DNA from: DASXVX01 sp036504075
GTDB taxonomy: Bacteria > Bacillota > Sulfobacillia > Symbiobacteriales > Symbiobacteriaceae
Reading direction: 5' to 3'
Length of the DNA: 50,845 bases
NCBI GenBank assembly: GCA_036504075.1
Contig: DASXVX010000002.1
Span: forward strand, 1 to 50,845
Both the position numbers and the translations under genes were made by a program. The notes beneath the pieces were generated by a model. The model made no database searches. It was not told the DNA's origin and saw only the letters and a list, made by a program, of their open reading frames with translations. Below are positions 42,709 to 50,813 of the stretch, piece after piece (positions within the stretch are counted from its first letter, which is position 1; each line of letters opens with the position of its first letter).

Positions 42709-43881
42709 TCACGCCCAGAACAGGAGCAGCAAGGCCGAGACGGCCGCAGTCACACTCCCCAGATAGAACGGTGCCCAGGGCCCGACGCTGTCCCAGAGCA
42801 GGCCCGCCGCGAAACTCGCCGGCAGCGCCATCAGCCCGGTGAGCGCATTGTAGACCCCAATGGCCGTCCCCCGCCGCTCGGGGTCGGCGTGGTCCGTTAT
42901 GTACGCTTTCTGAATACCTTCCGTCCCGGCGTAGTACAGCCCGTAAAACAGGAAGAGCGGCCAGGCCATCCAGGCTTTCATCGCCCAGCCAAAGCCGAAG
43001 TAAATCACGGCAAAAGCGGCGAAACCGCCCACCATGACCGGCTTGCGACCGACCTTGTCGGACAGCGCCCCCAGGGGATACGAAAGCACCGCGTAGCTGG
43101 CGTTAAACGCGAAGTAGGCCAGCGGCACCAGCGCCGTCGCCAGCCCCAGGTTCTGCGCCCGCAGAATCAAAAACGCGTCGGACGAGTTGCCAACGGCAAA
43201 CAGCACGCCCACCAGAATAAACCGCCGGAGCCGCGGCGAAAGCGCGCCCAGGGAGAGGCTCCAGTTCCGAAGCACCGGCCCGGTCTTCGCCACGCCGGAC
43301 CCGGACTCCCGCACGAACAGCACGGCCACCACAGCCAGCAGCCCCGGCACAATGGCCCACCAGAACACGTGCCGGTACTGCTCCGGCCACTTCTGCAAAA
43401 TGGCAAAGGCCATGAGCGGTCCGATGGCCGCCCCGATGGTATCCATAGCCCGGTGCAGACCGAAGGCCCGGCCCCGCTCCGCCGGCTCGGTGGAATCGGC
43501 GATCAGCGCATCGCGGGGTGCCCCCCGCACCCCCTTGCCGAACCGGTCGGCCACCCGAATGGTCAGCACCTGCCCCCAGCCGGCCGTAAAGCCCAGGAGC
43601 GGCTTCAGCACGTTCGAAAGGCTATAGCCCAGCACCATGAGCGGCTTGCGGCGGCCCATCCGGTCGGAGAGCCAGCCCGAGAGCGCCTTCATGAGGCTGG
43701 CGGTCGTTTCGGCGAGTCCTTCAATTAACCCGATGGCCCTGATCGGCGCGCCGAGCACGTTCACCAGGAACAACGGCAGCACCGGCACCAGCATCTCGGA
43801 GGAGATATCGGTGAAGAGGCTGACGAAACCGGCGATCCAGACGTTGCTGCGAAGCTTTTCCCGACCCTCTTCCCGACTCAT
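42709..43881 (-). CDS. MFS transporter
   Basis: A 390-residue major facilitator with about 11-12 helices. The signature between helices 2 and 3 is SGWLSDRMGRRKPLMVLGY, repeated in the second half as GALSDKVGRKPVMVGG. TDISSEMLVPVLPLFL in helix 1 and IRVADRFGKGVRGAPRDALIAD before helix 5 are typical of a subgroup close to bacterial multidrug or fosmidomycin-type exporters, but substrate cannot be inferred. The ATG at 43881 (SREEGREKLRSN) has only a weak ribosome site; a TTG at 43905 would add eight residues. Transcribed divergently from phoP. Confidence 0.88.
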   Translation of the reverse strand: MSREEGREKLRSNVWIAGFVSLFTDISSEMLVPVLPLFLVNVLGAPIRAIGLIEGLAETTASLMKALSGWLSDRMGRRKPLMVLGYSLSNVLKPLLGFTAGWGQVLTIRVADRFGKGVRGAPRDALIADSTEPAERGRAFGLHRAMDTIGAAIGPLMAFAILQKWPEQYRHVFWWAIVPGLLAVVAVLFVRESGSGVAKTGPVLRNWSLSLGALSPRLRRFILVGVLFAVGNSSDAFLILRAQNLGLATALVPLAYFAFNASYAVLSYPLGALSDKVGRKPVMVGGFAAFAVIYFGFGWAMKAWMAWPLFLFYGLYYAGTEGIQKAYITDHADPERRGTAIGVYNALTGLMALPASFAAGLLWDSVGPWAPFYLGSVTAAVSALLLLFWA

Positions 43882-44081
43882 AGATACCACCACTTTCTGA
43901 GGCAACTTTACCGCAAACAGACCTTTCCGACAACCAAACCTTCTCGAAATCTAAACACGGCGTTAACAGAACGTACCCACACCCTTAAGCCACCCCCGGT
44001 AATCTTAAACCAGGGACCCGCGTGGAGAAGATGGGCTTCATTCCCGTCATGAAATTGGCAAAGTAGCCTCGCCGCATGATC

Positions 44082-44090
44082 TGGTATAGT
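44082..44090 (+). promoter_or_regulatory. Extended -10 promoter of phoP
   Basis: TGG-TATAGT (44082-44090) is an extended -10 element 21 bases before the GTG start. No good -35 box is seen at the proper distance, as often in activator-dependent or extended -10 promoters. Confidence 0.5.
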
Positions 44091-44111
44091 GAAAGGCAGA
44101 GGTGATCGCCT

Positions 44112-44813
44112 GTGCCAGAGCGCATCCTGGTCGTCGACGATGAAGAGTCGATCGTCCAACTTATCGCTTACAACCTTCGCCGGGCAGGCTACGAAGTAAT
44201 TACCACCGGAGATGGCGAGGCGGCCCTGCGCCTGGCCCGGACGGAGTCCCCGGACCTGGTCATTTTGGACCTGATGCTGCCGGGCATGGACGGCTTCGAT
44301 GTCTGCAAGGAAATCCGGAAGGAATCCGACCTGCCCATTCTGATGCTGACCGCCCGGAGCGAAGAGATCGACCGGGTGATTGGCTTCGAGATTGGCGCCG
44401 ACGATTACGTGGCCAAGCCGTTCAGCCCGAGAGAGCTGGTCGGCCGGGTGAAGGCGATCCTGCGGCGCTCCCGGCGCGAGGTTGAACCCGACGCCGCCCA
44501 GGATACCCGGGTGTTCGGACCGCTGTCCATCAACTTCGTGACCTACGAAGTCAACCGCGACGGCAACCGGGTCGATCTGACGCCCACCGAGTTTCAGATT
44601 CTTAAAGTTCTCGCCCAGAGTCCCGGCCGGGTGTTCACCCGCGATGAACTGGTGGACCGGGTCATCGGCCAGGACTTCTTCGGCGATGTGCGCACGGTCG
44701 ATGTCCATATCCGCCATTTGCGCTCGAAAATTGAAGCCAACCCTTCGGACCCGGCGTTCATTGAAACGGTCCGGGGCGTGGGCTACAAGTTCGTGGGAGC
44801 GAAGCGGAAATGA
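44112..44813 (+). CDS. phoP: Phosphate-type response regulator PhoP/PhoB
   Basis: An OmpR-family regulator of 233 residues. D9/D10 and D53 (LVILDLMLPGMDG) form the phosphorylation pocket; T in LMLTARSEEIDR and K in VAKPFSPREL complete it. The winged helix has LTPTEFQILKVLAQSPGRVFTR followed by VRTVDVHIRHLRSKIE and IETVRGVGYKF. The GTG start has GAGGTGA before it. Position directly upstream of phoR and the pst genes makes a phosphate-starvation role likely; on sequence alone WalR-like regulators are very similar, so the name rests on context. Confidence 0.88.
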   Translation: MPERILVVDDEESIVQLIAYNLRRAGYEVITTGDGEAALRLARTESPDLVILDLMLPGMDGFDVCKEIRKESDLPILMLTARSEEIDRVIGFEIGADDYVAKPFSPRELVGRVKAILRRSRREVEPDAAQDTRVFGPLSINFVTYEVNRDGNRVDLTPTEFQILKVLAQSPGRVFTRDELVDRVIGQDFFGDVRTVDVHIRHLRSKIEANPSDPAFIETVRGVGYKFVGAKRK

Positions 44814-46192
44814 ACAAACTGGAGCGGCAGGCGATTCTGTTCTTCCTTGTCCCGCTGGCCGCTTTCATTCTGGTAGCGCTGCCATACCTGTTCTCCGGCC
44901 TCTTACAGCAGGCCGTCCTTCACGGCCCCACCCGGACCGACTGGGCGGTCTGGGTTGCCCTGGCGGTCAGCATGCTCTTCCCGCCCGTCTGGGGCTACCG
45001 GCTCACGGTCCGCATCGCCCGCTCCCTCGCCGAGACCACCCAGGTGGTCCGCCGGATGGCGGAAGGCGACTTCTCCCGGACGCTGGCGGCCTGGGCGGCG
45101 GACAGCAGCGAGTTCTTTCACCTGGAGCAGGGCATCAACGCCACCGCCGCCCAGCTGAAGCTGCGGCTGGTGGAGCTGGGCCAGGAGAAGACCCGGCTGG
45201 AGTCCATTCTGAAGAACATGGCGGACGGCATCCTCCTCATTGATGACCACAAGCGCATTATCCTGATGAACCCGGCCGCCGAGGCGATGTTCGGCACCAG
45301 CTGGGCCGAGGCCATGGGCCGGGACCACCTGGAGGTCACGCACCACTTCGACCTGGACGAGCTGCTCCAGCAGGTGCTCAACACCGGCAAACCGGAAGTC
45401 CTGGAAATCAAACGGGCCCAGCCGGAAGAGCAAATTCTGGAGGCCCGCCTGGCCCCATCCGGCGCCGGCGTGTTGCTGGTTCTGCGAGACGTGACCCGCT
45501 CCCGCCGGTTGGAGCAAATGCGGACCGAATTCGTCTCCAACGTGACCCACGAACTGCGCACCCCGCTGACTTCCGTCCAGGGCTTCGCGGAGACGCTGCT
45601 GGAAGGCGCCCTGGACGACCCCGGCACAGCCCGACACTTCGTGACGATCATCCAAAAAGAGAGCGGTCACCTGAGCCGGCTGATCGAAGACCTGCTGGAC
45701 CTCTCCCGCATCGAGTCGGGCCGGTGGCGGATGCGCAAGGAGCCGATCCAACTCGGCCAACTGGCCGAAGACACAGTGGGCCGCCTGACGCCGAGGGCCA
45801 TCGAACTGGGAGTCAAGCTGATCATCGCCATCCCCCCGGACCTGCCGGAGGTGCCTGGCGACACGGTTCGGCTGGCGCAGGTGCTGCTCAACCTGGTGGA
45901 CAACGCCCTCAAGTATACGCCCGCCGGCGGTTCGGTCACAGTCTCGGCGAGAGACACCGGCCCGACGATCAGCATAAGCGTTGCGGACACGGGCACGGGC
46001 ATCCCGAAGGCCGACCTGCCGCGGATCTTTGAGCGGTTCTATCGGGTGGACAAGGCCCGGAGCCGGTCCACCGGCGGCACGGGGCTGGGGTTGTCGATCG
46101 TGAAGCATATTGTCGACGCCCACGGCGGCACCATCAGCGTGGCCAGCGATACCGGCCAGGGCGCGACGTTTACATTTACGCTGCCGAAATAG
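44810..46192 (+). CDS. phoR: Phosphate-type sensor histidine kinase PhoR
   Basis: A 460-residue kinase overlapping phoP by 4 bases (ATGA). Helices at about 10-34 and 45-63 enclose almost no ectodomain, followed by HAMP (about 64-115) and a PAS domain (about 125-230: LESILKNMADGILLIDDHKR, then NPAAEAMFG). The H-box is FVSNVTHELRTPLTSVQGF with H247. N-box LLNLVDNALKYTPAGG, G1 VADTGTGIPKADL, F-box IFERFYRVDKARS and G2 GGTGLGLSIVKHI are intact. The architecture equals PhoR/WalK-type kinases with a short outside loop, consistent with sensing through the Pst system and PhoU rather than directly. Confidence 0.88.
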   Translation: MNKLERQAILFFLVPLAAFILVALPYLFSGLLQQAVLHGPTRTDWAVWVALAVSMLFPPVWGYRLTVRIARSLAETTQVVRRMAEGDFSRTLAAWAADSSEFFHLEQGINATAAQLKLRLVELGQEKTRLESILKNMADGILLIDDHKRIILMNPAAEAMFGTSWAEAMGRDHLEVTHHFDLDELLQQVLNTGKPEVLEIKRAQPEEQILEARLAPSGAGVLLVLRDVTRSRRLEQMRTEFVSNVTHELRTPLTSVQGFAETLLEGALDDPGTARHFVTIIQKESGHLSRLIEDLLDLSRIESGRWRMRKEPIQLGQLAEDTVGRLTPRAIELGVKLIIAIPPDLPEVPGDTVRLAQVLLNLVDNALKYTPAGGSVTVSARDTGPTISISVADTGTGIPKADLPRIFERFYRVDKARSRSTGGTGLGLSIVKHIVDAHGGTISVASDTGQGATFTFTLPK

Positions 46193-46228
46193 AGCTACGA
46201 TCCGATACCGGGGGAGGGGACATCCCGC

Positions 46229-47095
46229 TTGAACCGAGCGCGCTTCTCTGACCGGGCTGCATATTGGGCGCTATATGCCAGCGCCGTGGCGGTTACGCTG
46301 GTAGTCGTGGCGATCCTCGTTTTCGTGGGCAAGGAGGGCCTCCTCACTTTCGCCAAAGTGAGTCCCTTCGAGTTCCTGTTGAGTTCTGACTGGAACCCGC
46401 CCGCCGGCCGTTTCGGCGGCCTGGCGTTTTTCGCCGGATCGGCCGCGGCCACGCTGGTTGCCCTCCTGCTGGGCGCTCCCCTGGGGCTGGCCGGCGCCAT
46501 TTTCATGGCCAAAATCAGCCCAAGTTGGATGCGCATCATGCTGCGGCAGGCCAGCAACCTGTTTGTGGGGATCCCGTCGGTCGTTTACGGCTATATCGGC
46601 CTGACGGTCCTGGTCCCGTGGGTGCGGGATCACCTGGGCGGCCAGGGCTACGGCATTCTGGTCGCCGGCCTGATTTTGTCGATTATGGTCCTGCCGACGA
46701 TTATCGGCGTGGCGGAAGATGCGATCCGGGAAGTCCCGGTTTCGCTCGAAGAAGGCTCGCTCGCCCTGGGCTCCACCCGCTGGCAGACGATCTGGAACGT
46801 GCTCCTGCCCGCGGCGAGGCCGCGCATCCTGGCCGGGGTGATCCTGGCATTCGCCCGCGCCTTCGGTGAGACCACGGCGGTGCAGATGGTCATCGGCAAT
46901 TCGCCGCGCCTGGTGAACGGCCTGACGCAGTCCACGTCGACCCTGACGAGCCAGATCATGATGGAAATGGGCCAGACGCCGCCGGGTTCCACCTGGAACC
47001 GGGCGCTGTTCCTGATGGCCTTTGGCCTCCTGCTCAACTCGCTGCTGATGATCCTGCTGGTCCGCTGGGTCAGCAACCGGGGGGTGGCGAAATGA
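46229..47095 (+). CDS. pstC: Phosphate ABC transporter permease PstC
   Basis: A 288-residue inner-membrane permease with six helices. The cytoplasmic EAA loop reads EVPVSLEEGSLALGSTRWQTIWNVLLPAARPRI, the usual contact with PstB. GGLAFFAGSAAATLVALLLGAPLGLAGAIFMA and IPSVVYGYIGLTVLVPWV are typical PstC segments. The TTG start has GGGAGGGG upstream. It begins 36 bases after phoR, where pstS would be expected. It overlaps pstA by 4 bases. Confidence 0.93.
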   Translation: MNRARFSDRAAYWALYASAVAVTLVVVAILVFVGKEGLLTFAKVSPFEFLLSSDWNPPAGRFGGLAFFAGSAAATLVALLLGAPLGLAGAIFMAKISPSWMRIMLRQASNLFVGIPSVVYGYIGLTVLVPWVRDHLGGQGYGILVAGLILSIMVLPTIIGVAEDAIREVPVSLEEGSLALGSTRWQTIWNVLLPAARPRILAGVILAFARAFGETTAVQMVIGNSPRLVNGLTQSTSTLTSQIMMEMGQTPPGSTWNRALFLMAFGLLLNSLLMILLVRWVSNRGVAK

Positions 47096-47943
47096 GCCGG
47101 GCGCGCATCGCTGACCGCATCGCCACCGCCGTTCTCTGGCTGGCCGGACTGCTGATTCTGACGATCTTGGCGGCCTTTCTGATCCGGATCCTGGGCCGGG
47201 GGCTGCCGGTTTTGAGTTGGGACTTCCTGACCAAAAAGCCGCAGGCCATGAACGCCGGCGGTGGCGTCGGCCCGGAACTGTTCAATACGTTCTACATTAC
47301 TGGCCTGTCGCTGCTGGTTTCGGTGCCGATCGGTCTGGCGGCTGGCGTCTACATGGCGGAGTACGCCCGGCCGGGCAAGTTCACGTATCTGGTGCGTTTG
47401 AGCGTGGAGGCCCTGGCCTCAGTCCCATCGATTGTACTGGGGCTCTTCGGCATGATTCTGTTCGTAAACGCCACGGGCTGGGGCTTCACGATCGTGGGCG
47501 GCGCTCTGACGCTGGCCTTGCTCAACCTGCCGGTGCTGGTGCGGGTCACGGAAGAGTCGGTGCGGGCGGTACCGCAGTCATACCGGGAAGGCAGCCTGGC
47601 CCTGGGCTCCACCCGCTGGCAGATGGTCGCGAAGGTGGTTTTCCCGACGGCGGTGCCGGGCGTCCTGACGGGCATCGCTCTGGTGGCGGGCCGGGCGCTG
47701 GGCGAGACGGCGGTGCTGATCTACACGGCGGGCGTGACGGTGGCCAGGCACTTCCCGGAGTGGGCGCTCTCGGCCTCGGGCGAGACGCTGGCGGTACGGA
47801 TCTGGTATGTAAAGTCGGAGGGCCTGGTGCCGGATGCGGACCGGATTGCGGCGGGCACCGGGGCCTTGCTCTTGCTGGTGGTCCTGGCGTTTAACCTGCT
47901 GCTGGCGGTGCCGATTTGGTGGCGGAATCGCCGCCTTCGGTGA
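47092..47943 (+). CDS. pstA: Phosphate ABC transporter permease PstA
   Basis: A 283-residue permease partner of PstC. The EAA loop is RAVPQSYREGSLALGSTRWQMVAKVVFPTAVPGVLTG (about 158-193), preceded by SVEALASVPSIVLGLFGMILFV and followed by ALGETAVLIYTAGVTVARHFPEWA. Five to six helices; N-terminal WLAGLLILTILAAFLIRILG. The 4-base overlap with pstC suggests coupled translation. Instead of pstB, the next 750 bases hold inverted repeats, an unusual interruption of this conserved operon. The C-terminus (WWRNRRLR) looks complete. Confidence 0.93.
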   Translation: MSRARIADRIATAVLWLAGLLILTILAAFLIRILGRGLPVLSWDFLTKKPQAMNAGGGVGPELFNTFYITGLSLLVSVPIGLAAGVYMAEYARPGKFTYLVRLSVEALASVPSIVLGLFGMILFVNATGWGFTIVGGALTLALLNLPVLVRVTEESVRAVPQSYREGSLALGSTRWQMVAKVVFPTAVPGVLTGIALVAGRALGETAVLIYTAGVTVARHFPEWALSASGETLAVRIWYVKSEGLVPDADRIAAGTGALLLLVVLAFNLLLAVPIWWRNRRLR

Positions 47944-47950
47944 GGGCGTG

Positions 47951-48002
47951 GTCTCCGCTTACGCCGGTCAGTGGCTCCGCTTTGTCTGCGCTTACGCCGG
48001 TC
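47951..48002 (+). repeat. Short direct repeat, 33-base period
   Basis: GTCTCCGCTTACGCCGGTC (47951-47969) recurs with one mismatch at 47984-48002, directly after the pstA stop codon and before the left inverted element. Confidence 0.6.
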
Positions 48003-48023
48003 GGCGGCACCTGCTTGCTGCCC

Positions 48024-48158
48024 GTGCGGCTTCGTAACAGGCGCTACGCCTCTGGCTGGTACGCCAATTTCGGAACCGCTGTTGGGGTATGCGCTTATCG
48101 GTACGCACCGCCGGAATTGGCTGACTCAAGTAGGCTAGCGCCTGTAACTTCGCCGCAC
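48024..48158 (+). repeat. Structured repeat element, left copy
   Basis: Core 48030-48152. The ends are inverted repeats: TTCGTAACAGGCGCTA at 48031-48046 and TAGCGCCTGTAACTTCG ending at 48152, extended outside by GTGCGGC/GCCGCAC. Inside is a second stem, CCAATTTCGG (48064-48073) with CCGGAATTGG (48111-48120), around a 37-base loop. The right copy at 48491-48616 is the same sequence inverted, with about 34 of 37 loop bases identical. No ORF is credible. It may be a MITE-like element or a structured RNA. Confidence 0.75.
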
Positions 48159-48456
48159 AACGGCGCTTCGCAGATGCCGCCTTCCCGGCTAGCTTCCTTT
48201 GCCGCTGCCCGGCTTGCCTTCTCCGGACCCACCGGGGCATCGCTTCGCTCGCCGGCCGCACACTGGGCAGGTTGGTTTGGACCGGAACACCGCCTTCGCT
48301 CCAACGACAATACGGGACCACTCCCCCCGCAAATTAGGACGGCCCCGCCGAGCCCGGCCCGCCGGCCCGGTAGGCCCGTACTACCCGCCAGGCGCCGTAC
48401 GAACAGGCCCAGCCCTGCCCGGAAGGCGCCCATACCAGGGTCGATCCATCGCCGCA

Positions 48457-48651
48457 GAGCAAGGGTACCCCCGAAGGTGGCGTAGTGAGACGAAGTTACA
48501 GGCGCTTCGCTGGCGAGCGTTAGCCGATTTCGGCGGTGCGTACCAAGAAGCGCACACCCCAACAGCGGTTCCGAAATCGGCGGGCCAGACGTGCAGCGTT
48601 AGCGCCTGTTACGAAGGCGAACGGCCAACGAGAGGGGTGCCCTTGCTCGGA
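48457..48651 (-). repeat. Structured repeat element, right copy (inverted)
   Basis: Core 48491-48616, reverse-complement relative of the left copy. The inner stem is CCGATTTCGG (complement of 48571-48580) with CCGAAATCGG (complement of 48524-48533); it pairs perfectly although two positions differ from the left copy. Flanking GAGCAAGGGTACCCC (48457-48471) and GGGGTGCCCTTGCTC (48637-48651) add an outer stem not shared by the left copy. The 338 bases between the two cores show no gene. pstB starts 42 bases after the outer stem. Confidence 0.75.
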
Positions 48652-48692
48652 GGCGGAAGGAAGCCCGACGAAAAGAGAGAGGTGTCCCCACA

Positions 48693-49454
48693 GTGGCAGA
48701 GGCTGTTAAAATCTCCGTCAGCAACCTGGATCTTTACTATGGGAGCTTCCGGGCGCTAAGGGCCGTCGGGCTCGACGTGGCCGAGCACCGGGTGACCGCT
48801 TTGATCGGCCCCTCCGGCTGCGGCAAGTCCTCGTTCCTGCGGACCCTCAACCGCATGAACGACCTGGTCATCGACGCTCGGGTGCACGGCAAGGTCCTGC
48901 TCGAAGGCCAGGACATCTACGACCCCGGCATCGACGTGGTGTTGCTGCGCAAGCGGGTCGGCATGGTGTTCCAGCGGCCCAACCCCTTTCCCCTCTCCAT
49001 CTATGATAACGTGGCCTACGGCCCCCGCATCCACGGCGAGCGGCGCAAGGCCGTGCTCGATGAGCTGGTTGAGTCCGCCCTTCGCAGAGCCGCTCTCTGG
49101 GAGGAAGTGCAGGACCGGCTGGACAAGTCCGCCCTTGGCCTCTCCGGCGGGCAGCAGCAGCGGCTTTGCATTGCCCGGTCCCTGGCCGTCAAGCCGGAGG
49201 TGCTGCTCATGGACGAGCCCGCCTCCGCCCTGGACCCCATCTCCACCGCCAAAATCGAGGACCTGATCCGCGATCTGCGGGAGCTTTACACCATCGTCAT
49301 CGTGACCCACAACATGCAGCAGGCGGCCCGCATCTCCGATTACACCGCCTTTTTCCTGTCCGGGCAGCTGGTTGAGTTCGGGCCCACCGGCACCATGTTC
49401 ACCAACCCCAAAGACCAACGCACGGAGGATTACATCACCGGCCGCTTCGGCTAA
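48693..49454 (+). CDS. pstB: Phosphate ABC transporter ATP-binding protein PstB
   Basis: A 253-residue ABC ATPase. Walker A is GPSGCGKSSFLRTLNRMNDL, the typical PstB start; then the Q-loop VGMVFQRPNPFPLSIYDNVAYG, the signature LSGGQQQRLCIARSLA, Walker B VLLMDEPASALDP and the switch His in VTHNMQQA. GQLVEFGPTGTMFTNP is the usual C-terminal end. The GTG start has GAGAGAGG nearby. It is separated from pstA by the inverted-repeat insertion, so it needs read-through or a promoter within that stretch. Confidence 0.95.
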   Translation: MAEAVKISVSNLDLYYGSFRALRAVGLDVAEHRVTALIGPSGCGKSSFLRTLNRMNDLVIDARVHGKVLLEGQDIYDPGIDVVLLRKRVGMVFQRPNPFPLSIYDNVAYGPRIHGERRKAVLDELVESALRRAALWEEVQDRLDKSALGLSGGQQQRLCIARSLAVKPEVLLMDEPASALDPISTAKIEDLIRDLRELYTIVIVTHNMQQAARISDYTAFFLSGQLVEFGPTGTMFTNPKDQRTEDYITGRFG

Positions 49455-49469
49455 TCGGAGGGACAACCA

Positions 49470-50129
49470 ATGACCACCCGGCATTCGTTTCATGAGCAAC
49501 TCCAGGAACTTCAGCGAGACGTGCTCAAGATGGGCATTTTTGTCAACCAGTCCATCGACCGGGCCGTCCAGTCGTTGGCCAAAGTTGATGCGGTCGAGGC
49601 ACGCGCTGTAATCGCCGGCGATGACACGGTCGATGCGATGATGATCAACATCGAGAAGCGCTGCTTTCAGCTCATGGCCCTCCAGCAGCCCATGGCCGGC
49701 GACCTCCGGGCCATCGGCACCATCCTCAAAATCGTGACTGACCTGGAGCGCATGGCGGACCATGCCACCGACATCGCCAAGGTCACGGTCAAGCTGGAAG
49801 GCGAGAAGCTGATCAAACCGCTGGTGGACATCCCCAAAATGGCCGCCCGTGTCCAGGTCATGACCCGAGAGGCTTTGGAGGCATTCATCGCCCGGGACGT
49901 CGACCGGGTCAAAGCCATGGTCGCCATGGACGACGAGATCGACACCACCTACCGGCTTGTCTGCGACGAGTTAATGGAGATCATGCAGAAAGAGCCGCAC
50001 AAAGTGCGGCAAGCCACTTACCTGCTCATGGTAGCGATGTACCTGGAACGGGTCGGGGATCACGCCACCAACCTCGGCGAGTGGACCGTATACATGGTGA
50101 CCGGCGAATTGACCGACATGAACCAGTAA
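49470..50129 (+). CDS. phoU: Phosphate signalling protein PhoU
   Basis: A 219-residue all-helical protein with two PhoU repeats. Repeat 1 carries FQLMALQQPMAGDLRAIGTIL followed by LERMADHATDIAKVTVKL; repeat 2 ends LMVAMYLERVGDHATNLGEW. The E/DRxxDHxxN metal-binding motifs are intact in both. PhoU links the Pst transporter to PhoR and represses the regulon when phosphate is plentiful. The ATG has CGGAGGG upstream and lies 15 bases after pstB. Confidence 0.95.
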   Translation: MTTRHSFHEQLQELQRDVLKMGIFVNQSIDRAVQSLAKVDAVEARAVIAGDDTVDAMMINIEKRCFQLMALQQPMAGDLRAIGTILKIVTDLERMADHATDIAKVTVKLEGEKLIKPLVDIPKMAARVQVMTREALEAFIARDVDRVKAMVAMDDEIDTTYRLVCDELMEIMQKEPHKVRQATYLLMVAMYLERVGDHATNLGEWTVYMVTGELTDMNQ

Positions 50130-50154
50130 CTCTGCGTTTGAGGTGACCCATCAG

Positions 50155-50793
50155 ATGGCCGTACGCGTGCTGGGACTGGATCCCGGCAAGACCACCGGCT
50201 TCTTCGTGAGCCACGGCTACGAGCCGGTGGCCTGGGGCTCCGAGCGCGATGCCGTGCGCATTTTGCAGTCCATCGGCAACGTCGATGTGGTGGTCGTGGA
50301 GGACGCCCTGGACATGGACCAGGTGGAGCCGCTCCGCCGGGTGCTCAATATGCCCTGGGTCGGCGTGACGCCGGAACAACTGCAGCGCCGGCTCTTCTCC
50401 CGGACGCTGGGGCGCAAGCTGTCACAGGGTCCGCTGGCGCGCCGCGAGGTCGTCCGGCGGGCATTCGGCTCGGTACCCGCCGACGTTCACGCCCTGGATT
50501 CCGCCTGTCTGGTGCTCTGGTGGCTGGCTGGCAGCGAAATGGCCACGGGTGCCCCAGACCTGGGGCCGCTCAAAGTCTGGGACGTCTTCGCCATCGCCGA
50601 CGAGTTCGGCGAGGAGACGTATCAGATCGTGCCGCCGAATACTGCCGACCCAGCACAGGGAATGATCTCCTGGGCCTCCCCCCTCGTGCAGGCGATAAAA
50701 AGCGCCCGGCCCGGTGATACCGTCACCGTCGAGGCGCCTGGTGGAGCTTGGGCATGTAAGCTTGTCCGCTTTGAGCAGCGGGAAGCGGATTGA
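50155..50793 (+). CDS. RuvC-like nuclease domain fused to a GreA/GreB C-terminal domain
   Basis: A 212-residue protein. Residues 1-125 have a RuvC/RNase H-like fold: VLGLDPGKTTGFF with D9, VVVVEDAL with E49, and ADVHALDSACLVLWWL with H112 and D115, so the acidic metal site looks complete. Residues about 152-208 match the C-terminal FKBP-like domain of transcript-cleavage factors: EETYQIVPPNTADPAQGMIS, then SPLVQAI and GDTVTVEAPGGAW, the standard 'EETY...ADP..G.IS..SPL..A' pattern of GreA. The Gre N-terminal coiled coil is absent. The ATG at 50155 has GAGGTGA eight bases upstream; a GTG at 50143 is less likely. It follows phoU by 25 bases, so may be in the Pho operon. A role linking RNA polymerase to nucleic-acid cleavage is inference. 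Confidence 0.8.
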   Translation: MAVRVLGLDPGKTTGFFVSHGYEPVAWGSERDAVRILQSIGNVDVVVVEDALDMDQVEPLRRVLNMPWVGVTPEQLQRRLFSRTLGRKLSQGPLARREVVRRAFGSVPADVHALDSACLVLWWLAGSEMATGAPDLGPLKVWDVFAIADEFGEETYQIVPPNTADPAQGMISWASPLVQAIKSARPGDTVTVEAPGGAWACKLVRFEQREAD

Positions 50794-50813
50794 CCAATTA
50801 GGCAACAAGAAGC

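Noticed and set aside
43908..44717. Minus-strand ORF of 269 codons over phoP
   Set aside because: Antisense shadow of the response-regulator gene.
48095..48562. Minus-strand ORF of 155 codons between the two inverted elements
   Set aside because: It runs through both structured repeats, has biased composition and no ribosome site; not credible as a gene.
48024..48651. Integron attC sites as an explanation for the structured elements
   Set aside because: The copies are inverted rather than direct, carry no RYYYAAC...GTTRRRY pair in the proper arrangement, and no integrase or cassette genes are nearby.
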